This document shows positions 46,340 to 56,482 of a stretch of DNA of 64,000 nt, in pieces. How positions within the stretch are numbered: the first letter of the stretch is position 1; each line of letters opens with the position of its first letter. Under the pieces are notes generated by a model. That model made no database searches, was not told where the DNA came from, and was given only the letters and a program-made list of their open reading frames with translations. The stretch lies in NCBI RefSeq assembly GCF_029854215.1, contig NZ_CP122961.1, forward strand, positions 186,001 through 250,000. Reading direction: 5' to 3'. The DNA comes from Halomonas alkaliantarctica. GTDB taxonomy: Bacteria; Pseudomonadota; Gammaproteobacteria; Pseudomonadales; Halomonadaceae. The position numbers were made by a program, and so were the translations under genes.

Positions 46340-47368
46340 ATGAGCCCGAAACTGGGATTAGCGTTAAGACACCAGAAGAAAAGTGGCGGCATTAGGGGGC
46401 GCTTAAGGATAACGCTTACGTGGTGGCTGGGAGCGTGGTTATGCATCTGGAGCTTTGCCACGCTGGCAGATAAGCCCTTTCCCACCTCAGACATTACGCT
46501 AGTTGTGCCATTTGGTCCCGGTGGTGCCACCGATGTACTGTTTCGTGAAATATCAGCGGAAGCACAAAGCTATCTAGATACCTCCATTAATGTCGTTAAT
46601 ATTGCGGGCAGCGGTGCGACGCGTGGGTCTCAAGTCGTTAAAGAGGCTGATGCCGATGGTCATACACTGCTTGGCAGCCACCAAACCATTGACCTTGCAT
46701 ACTTTGCGGGACTGTCCGCTTATTCTCATCATGCCTTTGCGCCTGTCGCCCTACTCACACGAACAGTCAATATACCCGCTACTTATCCCGGTCACGCTGC
46801 TCAACGCGCCAGTGATATTCCAGCGTTAGTCGCTGAGCAAGACGAACCGCTGATGTTTGGCGTGGTGCCCAGCTCCACGGACCATCTTTTTTGGCTGCAC
46901 TTCTTCCATCAAACCGGTATCGACGCCCAAGAGGTAGCGTTTATTCATTACCCTGGTACAGGGTCACAAGTGGCTGGTTTGCTCGCTGGTGAGATCGACT
47001 TTGCAATGCTTAACTTGCCCTCAGCAAGCCAGTTATTTGCTACCAACGCACTCACGCCGTTGGGCGTGGCAGGTGAGGCTAGGTTAATGGCATTACCATC
47101 GATCCCCACGTTACAAGAGCAGGGGATTGATTTAGTGAACACGACGGATCGCGGCGTTTTTGCACCGTTGAACACTCCCCCCGAAAGATTGGCGATACTG
47201 GCCAGTGCCTTCGAGCACGCATTGGCTCAGCCAATGCTGGCACGCACCATTGAGCATACCCATGGCTCCCTAATCGATTACCGTCCACTTAACGATTATG
47301 GCGATTATCTTAACAATCAATACACGCTGTTGAAGTCGCTGTCGGAAAGCGTCGCATTTGAACGTTAG
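46340..47368 (+). CDS. TctC/Bug family periplasmic binding protein
   Basis: The 342-residue product has an N-terminal hydrophobic signal (WWLGAWLCIWSFATLADKPF) and the tripartite tricarboxylate receptor pattern ITLVVPFGPGGATDVLFREISAEAQ and GSGATRGSQVVKEADADGHTLL. Bug proteins bind dicarboxylates or tricarboxylates in the periplasm, normally for TctAB transporters; no tctAB genes lie nearby. Instead the next gene, 36 bp downstream, is a membrane LOV-GGDEF-EAL protein, so a sensory role is likely (inference). Confidence 0.85.
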   Translation: MSPKLGLALRHQKKSGGIRGRLRITLTWWLGAWLCIWSFATLADKPFPTSDITLVVPFGPGGATDVLFREISAEAQSYLDTSINVVNIAGSGATRGSQVVKEADADGHTLLGSHQTIDLAYFAGLSAYSHHAFAPVALLTRTVNIPATYPGHAAQRASDIPALVAEQDEPLMFGVVPSSTDHLFWLHFFHQTGIDAQEVAFIHYPGTGSQVAGLLAGEIDFAMLNLPSASQLFATNALTPLGVAGEARLMALPSIPTLQEQGIDLVNTTDRGVFAPLNTPPERLAILASAFEHALAQPMLARTIEHTHGSLIDYRPLNDYGDYLNNQYTLLKSLSESVAFER

Positions 47369-47404
47369 CCCTCAGTGTCGTGCTAAGTAGGAGTTCCGTA
47401 GCAC

Positions 47405-50400
47405 ATGCCAATTAATAGCCGAGATTTGGCGTTGGAAACACTGCTCTTAATGGTCGCATCAGCGCTACTTTTTATGGGGGTGGCGGGGCTAGTGTTTGGA
47501 ATTGGTGCTCAGTACTCGCTGTTCGCAGTGTCATTGGTGCCGGACGCTGCCCTCATCACGTTGCTGTTAGGTATCGGCCTGCTGGCAGCATTGCAGCATT
47601 GGCGGACGCTGCGCCTGCTCTGTGCTTGTTTATTGATGGTCGTGCTGGTGTATACCCTGGTGCACAATCAATGGGCGGGAGGGCAACAAGGATCATGGTT
47701 AACCGGCCAGCTGCGGATTACTTCAATAGCCGCTTTAATGCTACTAGTAGTGGCGCTGTGTTTATTGATTGGGTTTGCCACCTCTAGGCGCCGGTGTCTA
47801 TGGCTGGTGACTGGCATTGTTTTATGGCTCTTTGCAGGCTTAGTCATTGCACGTTTATGGAGTGGCGTCGAAGTAGATAGCCCACTTTTTTCCTCATCAC
47901 CTGTGGCGGTGGTGGTTTTCGCTATGCTGCTTGGGGCCGCTTTGGTCGCGATTGGGAGGCGCCAACAACCAGAACGCCTTAATCCAGGCCGTTGGGCTTT
48001 CGTTGCGGCGGTGACAGGCGTGGCGATTAGTAGCATTGTGTGGCTGCTACTCAGCATGCAGCAACATTCAGCCACGCATCAACAAGCCATGTACCTACTG
48101 GATAATGTCCAGCTCAGTGCCGAACAGGCGATGCGTACCCGTTTAGACCAGATGGAGCGTATGGCCAAGCGATTGGATGCAGCGGGAGGCAATGTTGACG
48201 CGGCCTTATTGGCCCAAGATGCCCAGAACTATCTCGACGATATGCCCAGCTTAAAAGCCATAATGCTACTCAATGAAGAGACACAACGCGTGTGGTCGAT
48301 CGCTCGCACTTCTAAGGAGCAGATGTGGTTTCAACAGCAAATAACCAAGCCGCGAGTAACTAACTGGTTGGGCGTTCCGCTTGGCCGGCCACGCTTAATG
48401 ATGCCAGATGCGGGTCACCCCCAGCGGATACTGCTGACTATTCTTACCGAGAGAAGTAACCAACAGTTACTGTCGACGTTCGATATCTCGCAAATGCTCA
48501 ATAATGAGCTGCGAATGGCGCTAGGACCTTTTCAAGTCAGCATTAATCGTGGCTCAGAGCCGCTGCTTATACTGCACCCGGCAGGGTTTAATGCTGACCC
48601 TGTGTTAACGCCAGATATGGCGCTGGCATCGCGGCGCGCTGGTTTGCCGGGAGGCGTCAACTTCACATTACACGCCTACCCGGGGGCCCACTATAACTGG
48701 TATATGATGAGCTTTATGCCCGTTACCGTTGCCATGGGAGGGCTGCTGCTCAGCTGGTTATTGGCATTTAGTTTAGGTTTGGTGGAAGCGGGTATTGCAC
48801 GTACTCGAGAGTTAACAGCGGCGCAGCTTTCACTGGAAGAGAGTGAGCAACGTTATCGCTCGCTTTTTACCCATCACCCTGATGCGGTGTTTTCACTCGA
48901 TGGAGAAGGCCGCTTTGTTACCGCTAATGCGAGTTGCGTTACCATCACCGGCTATACGCATCGTGAAATCTTAGACCAGCATTTTACGCATTTTATTAAT
49001 ACAGACGACATGGAGCGTGTAGGTAAGCATTTTCAAGCGACCATCCAGGGAAAGATTACGCGTTTTGAGCTTTCTATTGTTGATCGCAACGGGGAACCCC
49101 ATCTTTTAGACTTGATTGCCTTACCGATTAGCATCAATAACAACGTTGTCGGCATCTATTGCATTGCCCAGGACGTCACGGTCAGCCGCGCGCAGCAAAC
49201 TCAATTACGAACCTTAGAGCGCAGTGTTGAAGCGAGTGTTAACGGGGTACTGATCGCGGATGCCAATCTGCCTGATATGCCAATCCTGTATGCAAACAGG
49301 GCGTTTACCACCATGACGGGCTATACGCAGGAAGATGTTATCGGTCACAACTGTCGGTTTCTGCAGGGCAGAGATAGCGACCCTGCAAGCGTGGCGAAAA
49401 TTCGTCGCCACCTTGCTCAACAGCGTGATGTTCACGTCACCCTTTGCAATTATCGTAAAGATGGAACCCCCTTTTGGAACGATTTATATATTTCTCCAGT
49501 GCGTGATCAAGAGGGGCGCGTTACCCATTTTGTGGGGGTTCAACACGACATTTCTAAACACAAGGCGTATGAAGCGCGTTTGGCTTATCATGCCAGTCAT
49601 GATGATTTAACTCGTTTACCCAATCGTGCGCTGTTTGAAGATAAGCTGCTGGCGCAATTTACCCTTTTACAGCAAGGCGAACTGCGGTTAGCGGTGCTAT
49701 TTGTTGACTTGGATGATTTCAAACCAATAAACGATAACCTCGGCCATGCCGTAGGGGATCGAGTATTAACCGAGGTGGCTGGGCGCCTGCAAGCTACTTT
49801 AGGGCCAAAAGATACAGCGGCGCGGCTAGGTGGCGATGAGTTTGTGATGCTACTTACCGATATCGCAGAAGAAGCGCAGGTCGTAGAACGTGTAGAGTGC
49901 ATGTTAACGACATTGGCGCGACCCTATTGCCTAGATGGACAAGAACTTTACCTCACTGCCAGTATTGGCATTGCGCTCAGTCAAGACACTACCCTACAGC
50001 CGCAAATGCTGATTCAGCAGGCAGATATGGCGATGTACAAAGCCAAGCAGCAGGGGCGCAACGCCTATGAGTGGTTTACCGAGGCCTTTACCGACTCAGT
50101 CAGCGAGCGGATGGTGTTACGCAATGACCTGCAAGAAGCCATCGAGCGGGAGGCCTTCCAGCTGCATTATCAGCCATTGATCGACCAGCGTGGTCAGTTG
50201 GCGGGCGTTGAGGCTTTGCTACGCTGGCAGCACCCGAGTAAAGGTTGGATTTCACCATCACGCTTTATACCGCTCGCTGAGGCCACCGGCCAGATCATAC
50301 CGATTAGTGAATGGGTGCTTAAACGTGCTTGCCTAGATATGCAGGCGTTAACCCTAGGCGGGTTGGGGCCGGTTCAAGTCGCTGTTAACCTATCACCGCT

Positions 50401-50905
50401 TCAATTTAACCGTGCTAGTTTTCTGACCACGCTGCGTCAAACGTTGTTAGACACTGGCTTGCCGCCGGAACAGTTGTCGTTAGAACTGACCGAAGGAATC
50501 CTGATGGATAATACCGAAGCCGCGATTGATACCCTTCAAGCGCTGCGGAGTATGCAGATAAGCGTATCGATCGATGATTTCGGCACCGGATTTTCAAGCT
50601 TAAGCTATTTAAAACTCCTGCCGATCAGCACAGTAAAAATAGATCGTAGCTTTATCCGTGAGCTTATCCATAGCGGCGATGATGCCGCCATCGTGCAAGG
50701 CATTATTTCCATGGCGCACCACCTGGGGCTAAGAGTGGTAGCGGAAGGCGTCGAGACTGAAGAGCAACATCTACGTTTAATGGCCTATCAATGCGATGTA
50801 TTTCAAGGTTTTGGGCTAGCGAAGCCGATGTCAATTGAGGCATTGAAAAACTTTATTGCTTCGCTATCGACCGATTCAAGTCCCTATTACGAGGCAAACG
50901 AGTGA
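47405..50905 (+). CDS. Membrane LOV-PAS-GGDEF-EAL protein (blue-light and c-di-GMP)
   Basis: The 1166-residue product has about seven N-terminal membrane helices (residues 1-235), a periplasmic sensor domain, and another helix near 445. Cytoplasmic domains follow: PAS (~478-595), a second PAS of the LOV type (~605-725), GGDEF (~740-900) and EAL (~910-1155). The LOV signature GHNCRFLQG, with the flavin-adduct cysteine near 648, and NYRKDGTPFWNDLYISPV and FVGVQHD are complete, so blue-light sensing is expected. GGDEF near 809 and EALLRW near 936 are intact, so both cyclase and phosphodiesterase activities are possible. It overlaps the next gene by four bases and follows a Bug protein gene. Confidence 0.93.
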   Translation: MPINSRDLALETLLLMVASALLFMGVAGLVFGIGAQYSLFAVSLVPDAALITLLLGIGLLAALQHWRTLRLLCACLLMVVLVYTLVHNQWAGGQQGSWLTGQLRITSIAALMLLVVALCLLIGFATSRRRCLWLVTGIVLWLFAGLVIARLWSGVEVDSPLFSSSPVAVVVFAMLLGAALVAIGRRQQPERLNPGRWAFVAAVTGVAISSIVWLLLSMQQHSATHQQAMYLLDNVQLSAEQAMRTRLDQMERMAKRLDAAGGNVDAALLAQDAQNYLDDMPSLKAIMLLNEETQRVWSIARTSKEQMWFQQQITKPRVTNWLGVPLGRPRLMMPDAGHPQRILLTILTERSNQQLLSTFDISQMLNNELRMALGPFQVSINRGSEPLLILHPAGFNADPVLTPDMALASRRAGLPGGVNFTLHAYPGAHYNWYMMSFMPVTVAMGGLLLSWLLAFSLGLVEAGIARTRELTAAQLSLEESEQRYRSLFTHHPDAVFSLDGEGRFVTANASCVTITGYTHREILDQHFTHFINTDDMERVGKHFQATIQGKITRFELSIVDRNGEPHLLDLIALPISINNNVVGIYCIAQDVTVSRAQQTQLRTLERSVEASVNGVLIADANLPDMPILYANRAFTTMTGYTQEDVIGHNCRFLQGRDSDPASVAKIRRHLAQQRDVHVTLCNYRKDGTPFWNDLYISPVRDQEGRVTHFVGVQHDISKHKAYEARLAYHASHDDLTRLPNRALFEDKLLAQFTLLQQGELRLAVLFVDLDDFKPINDNLGHAVGDRVLTEVAGRLQATLGPKDTAARLGGDEFVMLLTDIAEEAQVVERVECMLTTLARPYCLDGQELYLTASIGIALSQDTTLQPQMLIQQADMAMYKAKQQGRNAYEWFTEAFTDSVSERMVLRNDLQEAIEREAFQLHYQPLIDQRGQLAGVEALLRWQHPSKGWISPSRFIPLAEATGQIIPISEWVLKRACLDMQALTLGGLGPVQVAVNLSPLQFNRASFLTTLRQTLLDTGLPPEQLSLELTEGILMDNTEAAIDTLQALRSMQISVSIDDFGTGFSSLSYLKLLPISTVKIDRSFIRELIHSGDDAAIVQGIISMAHHLGLRVVAEGVETEEQHLRLMAYQCDVFQGFGLAKPMSIEALKNFIASLSTDSSPYYEANE

Positions 50906-51201
50906 CTAGCTCGCCAAGCGATAGCCAGCTTGCTGAAAATCAATGGTATGTTTATCTATTAGAGTGCCAGCGCGGCACCTACGCGGGCATTACCAATAAC
51001 CTTGCGAAGCGCTATCAAGCACACTGCACAGGCAAAGGGGCGCGTTATACCCGTGCGAATCCTCCCGTTGCACTGCTGGGCGCCGAACCGTTTGAAGATC
51101 GCGCCGCCGCAAGCCGGGCTGAATATCAGTTAAAGCAACAAACGCCGAGCCAAAAGCGCCGCTGGGCCAAGCAGTGGCCTGTACACTTAGAAGCTAACTA
51201 G
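50902..51201 (+). CDS. GIY-YIG nuclease superfamily protein
   Basis: The 99-residue product has the UPF0213 pattern WYVYLLECQRGTYAGITNNLAKRYQAH with the catalytic-type Tyr and Arg, KGARYTRANPP, and LLGAEPFEDRAAASRAEYQLKQ with the glutamate. The start is a GTG overlapping the stop of the upstream gene by four bases. YhbQ-like proteins may act on nicked or damaged DNA. Confidence 0.88.
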   Translation: MTSSPSDSQLAENQWYVYLLECQRGTYAGITNNLAKRYQAHCTGKGARYTRANPPVALLGAEPFEDRAAASRAEYQLKQQTPSQKRRWAKQWPVHLEAN

Positions 51202-51236
51202 TAATTTTTCCGTTAGGCGTAGTTTAAGGAACCCGC

Positions 51237-52271
51237 ATGCTGACGTTTTACTCAGAGGACAGCCGTTTGCGCCAAGCGCGCACGGAATTACACGACGGCG
51301 CGTTGGTGACCCCGTTTGAGTGCCCCGAACGCCTTGATCTAGTGCTTAAGCATCTTCGCCAATCCGGCCTTGGCGATATTCGTACCCCCAGCGCCTATGG
51401 GTTGGCGCCTGTTTTAGCGGTACACGATAAGGACTACGTGACGTTTTTAGCCAACTGTTGGAAAGCGTGGGGCGCAGCCGGACACGAGGGTGAGGCGATT
51501 CCCAATATTTGGCCAGCCCGCACCATGCGCAGTGACCGCATTCCGCGCTCTATCAGTGGACAGTTAGGCTACTACGCTTTGGCAGCAGAAACGTCGATTT
51601 CAGAAGGTACTTTTGAAGCTGCCATGGCGAGTAAAGACGTGGCGTTAGGCGCGGTAGAACATACGCTACACACCGGTGAGCCCAGTTTTGGCCTCTGCCG
51701 ACCGCCAGGTCATCATGCCGCTTTTGATCAGTTTGGCGGGTACTGTTTCTTCAATAATGCGGCCATTGCTGCCCAACGAGCGCTGGATGCAGGCAAGCGC
51801 CGGGTCGCCATTCTTGACGTTGACTTCCACCACGGCAACGGCACTCAGCAAATTTTCTACAAACGTGACGATGTGCTGTTTATCTCGCTGCACGGCGACC
51901 CAGAAGTCACCTTTCCTTACTATTTGGGCTACGCTGATGAAAACGGCGAAGGAAGAGGCGAGGGCTTTAACGTCAATTACCCATTGCCCCCAGGTACCAG
52001 TGTCACCACATGGATGGCCACACTTGAACAGGCCTTGGCGAAAATTCACACCGCAGAGTGTGAGTGTCTGATTGTCTCGCTAGGGGTCGATATCTTTGAA
52101 GGTGATCCAATAAGTGCCTTCACCTTTACCAGCGCTGATTTCATCGCCTTAGGTGAGCGTTTGGCACAAGCAGGTCTGCCTTGCGTATTTCTGATGGAAG
52201 GGGGCTATGCGGTAGATGAAATAGGTGTCAATGTAGTCAACGTGTTACAAGGTTTTGAACAGGCCTCATAA
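51237..52271 (+). CDS. Histone deacetylase-like amidohydrolase
   Basis: The 344-residue product is a zinc-dependent class II HDAC-like enzyme: RPPGHHAAFDQFGGYCFFNNAAIAA with the catalytic His-His pair, VAILDVDFHHGNGTQQIFY and SLGVDIFEGDP with metal ligands, and a C-terminal EGGYAVDEIGVNV. Bacterial members deacetylate acetylated polyamines or acetylated lysine and related amides; the substrate is unknown here. A GGAACC motif lies before the ATG. Confidence 0.9.
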   Translation: MLTFYSEDSRLRQARTELHDGALVTPFECPERLDLVLKHLRQSGLGDIRTPSAYGLAPVLAVHDKDYVTFLANCWKAWGAAGHEGEAIPNIWPARTMRSDRIPRSISGQLGYYALAAETSISEGTFEAAMASKDVALGAVEHTLHTGEPSFGLCRPPGHHAAFDQFGGYCFFNNAAIAAQRALDAGKRRVAILDVDFHHGNGTQQIFYKRDDVLFISLHGDPEVTFPYYLGYADENGEGRGEGFNVNYPLPPGTSVTTWMATLEQALAKIHTAECECLIVSLGVDIFEGDPISAFTFTSADFIALGERLAQAGLPCVFLMEGGYAVDEIGVNVVNVLQGFEQAS

Positions 52272-52372
52272 AAAGTCTGGAACAGCATCTAAACAAGGGT
52301 ACAGGTTAACCGTGACAGCGGCCCCTAAATCGGGCAGGCTATCGCCCTTTAAACGGGGCAGGGAGCTCAAGC

Positions 52373-52723
52373 GTGGCAGTGTATGGTGGAATTCAGGCAC
52401 ATGAATTGGAGCGTTGGCTTAACGCGTTAACCAACGCCGCCTATGACCGACGCTGCCCGCTGGCAAAAGTGCACGGTGGCAATGCCCGTGCGCGTACCGC
52501 CCGTCAAGACCTCCTTCACCTAGCAAACGACTACCGCTGCGGTGAGTCTAGCCGTGAAGAGAGCGCCGCTGCACTGGGACGCTGGTGCCAAACCTGCCTT
52601 TCCGAGGCAGAATGGTACGTCCTTGTCGGCACCCGCCAGATGCCTTCCCAACCGTACAGCGAAGAACAGCTAAGTGAAGAAGAGCGAAGCCTCACCGTGC
52701 TCAAGCAGCACCGGGTGGGGTAA
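52373..52723 (+). CDS. Small hypothetical protein
   Basis: The 116-residue product from a GTG start has GGGAG upstream. It has an ALTNAAYDRRCPLAKVHGGNARARTARQ segment and an acidic tail (EEQLSEEERSLTV). No family recognised; no signal or membrane segment. Confidence 0.55.
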   Translation: MAVYGGIQAHELERWLNALTNAAYDRRCPLAKVHGGNARARTARQDLLHLANDYRCGESSREESAAALGRWCQTCLSEAEWYVLVGTRQMPSQPYSEEQLSEEERSLTVLKQHRVG

Positions 52724-52738
52724 ATTTAGCAGTAACCT

Positions 52739-53869
<1,131 letters not shown>

Positions 53870-53909
53870 GTCGGGTTCCTTGCGGGTCGGGCGGTTACTC
53901 GAATTGTGT

Positions 53910-54674
53910 TTACCAGAGGGTGTAGCCGCCATCCACCACGACGATGGAGCCGGTCATGAAACTCGATGCATTACTGGCCATATAGACGATGGTGGGGCCG
54001 AGCTCTTCGGGAGTGGCTGCGCGCTGCATGGGTGCGTCGTCAATCCAGCGTGGCTTGAACCTGGGGTTGTCGACCGGCGCCATGCTGGTCTTGACGTAGC
54101 CGGGAGCTAGCGCGTTGACGCGAATACCGTAAGGGGCCCATTCCGCGGCTAGTGACTTGGTCAATTGATGTACGGCGGCCTTGGAGGCGTTGTAGGCGGG
54201 CTGCATCTGTGGTCGGTTGACGATCATCGCCGAGATCGAGCCAATGTTGATGATCACACCGCCGCGCGACTGCATCCGCCGTCCGGCAGCCTGGGCGCAG
54301 TACCAGAGTCCATGCACATTGATATCGAAGATGTCCTGCCAGCGCTCCGGGGTGACATCCAGCGCCGGAGCGTGATGGCAGGCGCCGGCGTTGTTGAGGA
54401 AGATATCGACCGGGCCGAGGGTGGCCTCGACCTCGTCGAGCAGGGTGTCAGCCGCTTCGGGTTGGGTAATGTCGACTTCCACCGCCATGGCGCGATGCCC
54501 CGAGTCCTGCAGAGCCTTAACCACTTCCAGGCTGCGCGTTTGCCCACGGGCGGCGATGGCGACCTGAGCGCCGGCCTGGGCCAGTGCATGGGCGAATGCC
54601 TCTCCGAGCCCGCCGTTGCCGCCGGTGACGACTGCGACCTTACCGCTGAGATCGAACTGTGACATCACGTTCAT
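53910..54674 (-). CDS. Short-chain dehydrogenase/reductase, polyol-type
   Basis: The 254-residue SDR has the cofactor motif [14 protein letters not shown], catalytic YNASK, and [13 protein letters not shown]. It follows the permease genes in the polyol cluster, so it probably oxidises a sugar alcohol (sorbitol, mannitol, arabitol or a relative) to a ketose; the exact substrate is not shown. ADAGGGAG-like AGGGAGAC lies before the ATG. Confidence 0.9.
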   Translation of the reverse strand: MNVMSQFDLSGKVAVVTGGNGGLGEAFAHALAQAGAQVAIAARGQTRSLEVVKALQDSGHRAMAVEVDITQPEAADTLLDEVEATLGPVDIFLNNAGACHHAPALDVTPERWQDIFDINVHGLWYCAQAAGRRMQSRGGVIINIGSISAMIVNRPQMQPAYNASKAAVHQLTKSLAAEWAPYGIRVNALAPGYVKTSMAPVDNPRFKPRWIDDAPMQRAATPEELGPTIVYMASNASSFMTGSIVVVDGGYTLW

Positions 54675-54755
54675 GGCTGTCTCCCTGTTTATTGTAGAGC
54701 CGTTGTTCCTGAATTCAGGGTTGTAAGGCCGTTGGTCGCTGTTGTAGGGGAGGGG

Positions 54756-55586
54756 TCATTTCACAGCGCCCAGGGTCAACCCCTTGACCAGCCAGCGCTT
54801 GACCAGCAGCCCGGCAATCGCCATTGGGCAGACCACGATGGTCCCAATCGCCAGCAGCTTGCCCCAATCAATGCCAGTCTGGGTCAGCAGCTGCGCTGCG
54901 GCGATGGGAATGGTCTGCGTGCTGGGCCCGGAAAACGTTTGGGCGAAGGCGTAATCGTTCCAGGCGAAGATGAAGCATAGGATGGCGGTGGTCACCAGCC
55001 CAGGGGTCATCAGTGGCAGCACGACGTAGCGGAACGCCTGGAGCTTGGTGGCGCCGTCGATCATCGCCGCTTCCTCTAGGTCGGGAGGCAGATCGTCGAA
55101 GAACGCGGTCATTAGCCAGATGGCGAACGGCAGGTTGAAACTCAGATAGGCGACGATCAGACCGACGTGGGTGTCGAGCAGGTAGAGGTAACGGAACAGC
55201 AGGTACAGCGGCACGATGACCGCGGCGATCGGCGCCATACGGGTACTGATAATCCAGAAGGCCAAGTGCTGCTTGCCCTTGATTCTTATCCGTGACAGCC
55301 CGAAGCCGGCCATGCAGCCGAGCACTACGGCGATCAGCGTCGAGACGCCGGCGATGAACAGGCTGTTGAGCAGGTAAGGCCAGAGGCTGTTGCCGCTGCT
55401 GAACAGTGAGGTGTAATGCTCCAAGGTTGGGGTAAAGAAAACGTGTGGCGTACTGGCGGTGATGATGTCGTTTGGTTTGAAAGAGGACAGCACCATCCAG
55501 ACGATGGGTATCAGCGTCCATAACAGCAGAAGTGTTAGCAGAGCGATTTTGAACGTGAGGGGCAGCCAGCGTTTGGAGGTGTTCAT
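54756..55586 (-). CDS. Polyol ABC transporter permease (MalG/SmoG type)
   Basis: The 276-residue product has six membrane helices and the EAA loop DLEEAAMIDGATKLQAFRYVVLPLMTP, with ATPHVFFTPTLEHYTSLF between the first helices. The start overlaps the end of the upstream permease gene by four bases (ATGA). Confidence 0.9.
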   Translation of the reverse strand: MNTSKRWLPLTFKIALLTLLLLWTLIPIVWMVLSSFKPNDIITASTPHVFFTPTLEHYTSLFSSGNSLWPYLLNSLFIAGVSTLIAVVLGCMAGFGLSRIRIKGKQHLAFWIISTRMAPIAAVIVPLYLLFRYLYLLDTHVGLIVAYLSFNLPFAIWLMTAFFDDLPPDLEEAAMIDGATKLQAFRYVVLPLMTPGLVTTAILCFIFAWNDYAFAQTFSGPSTQTIPIAAAQLLTQTGIDWGKLLAIGTIVVCPMAIAGLLVKRWLVKGLTLGAVK

Positions 55587-56479
55587 GAACTCGTCTCCTG
55601 GCGTTTGAGCAGTTTCGTGAATGCCGTAGCGACCATGATCGAGAACACCAGCATGGTGATACCCACAGCGGCGGCATAGCCCAGATCAAAGAACCGGAAG
55701 GCAATATCGTAGAGCCTAATGGGTATGATCTTGGTGGAATCCGCAGGGCCGCCGTTGGTGGTGATAAAGATGATCGCAAAGAAACGAATCGCGTCCATGG
55801 CGCGTATCAGCAGCGCCACCAGTAGAATGTTGGAGATCGATGGCAGAATGATATAGATCAGCTTCTGGCTGTACTTGGCGCCGTCCATCTCGGCCGCTTC
55901 CAGGGTGTCTTCGGGTACTGAAGCAAGCCCCGCCAGGACGATCAGCGCGACCAGCGGGGTCCATTCCCAGACATCCATGAGGATGACCGCAACCATCGCG
56001 GAGCCGACGCTGCCCAGGATGTTGCCGTCGAACAGACCGCTTTCATTTAGCAGCCAGGCATACAGGCCATGACTAGGGTCGAGCATGAAACGCCCTAGCA
56101 GCCCGACGATAACCGGCGCGATGAACATCGGGATCAGCAGCATCGAGATAATGATGTTGCTGCCCCGCGTCAGGCTGTAAACCAGCAGCGCCATCACCGT
56201 GCCGATTACCATCTCTAGGCCCACCGTGGCCAGGAAGTAGACTAGGCTGATCAGCCAGCTGGAGCGAATGTCGGGGTCCGTGAACACCCGCTTCCAGTTC
56301 TCGAGGCCCGAGAATTCGAAGGCCAGACCGCCCATCAGGCTGACGTCGTTGAAGCTCATCCAGATGATCGAGAAGAACGGGACCAGCGTGATCAGGGCGA
56401 GTAGAAAGAGTGCTGGCGACATCATCGCCAGCTCAAATCCCTGTCGCTGCGCAGAGGGTTTTCCGGTCGTCAGCGCCAT
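55583..56479 (-). CDS. Polyol ABC transporter permease (MalF/SmoF type)
   Basis: The 298-residue product has six membrane helices and the EAA loop DTLEAAEMDGAKYSQKLIYIILPSISN. It overlaps the next permease by four bases and starts three bases after the binding-protein gene. It forms the channel of the cluster's importer. Confidence 0.9.
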   Translation of the reverse strand: MALTTGKPSAQRQGFELAMMSPALFLLALITLVPFFSIIWMSFNDVSLMGGLAFEFSGLENWKRVFTDPDIRSSWLISLVYFLATVGLEMVIGTVMALLVYSLTRGSNIIISMLLIPMFIAPVIVGLLGRFMLDPSHGLYAWLLNESGLFDGNILGSVGSAMVAVILMDVWEWTPLVALIVLAGLASVPEDTLEAAEMDGAKYSQKLIYIILPSISNILLVALLIRAMDAIRFFAIIFITTNGGPADSTKIIPIRLYDIAFRFFDLGYAAAVGITMLVFSIMVATAFTKLLKRQETSS

Positions 56480-56482
56480 GGA

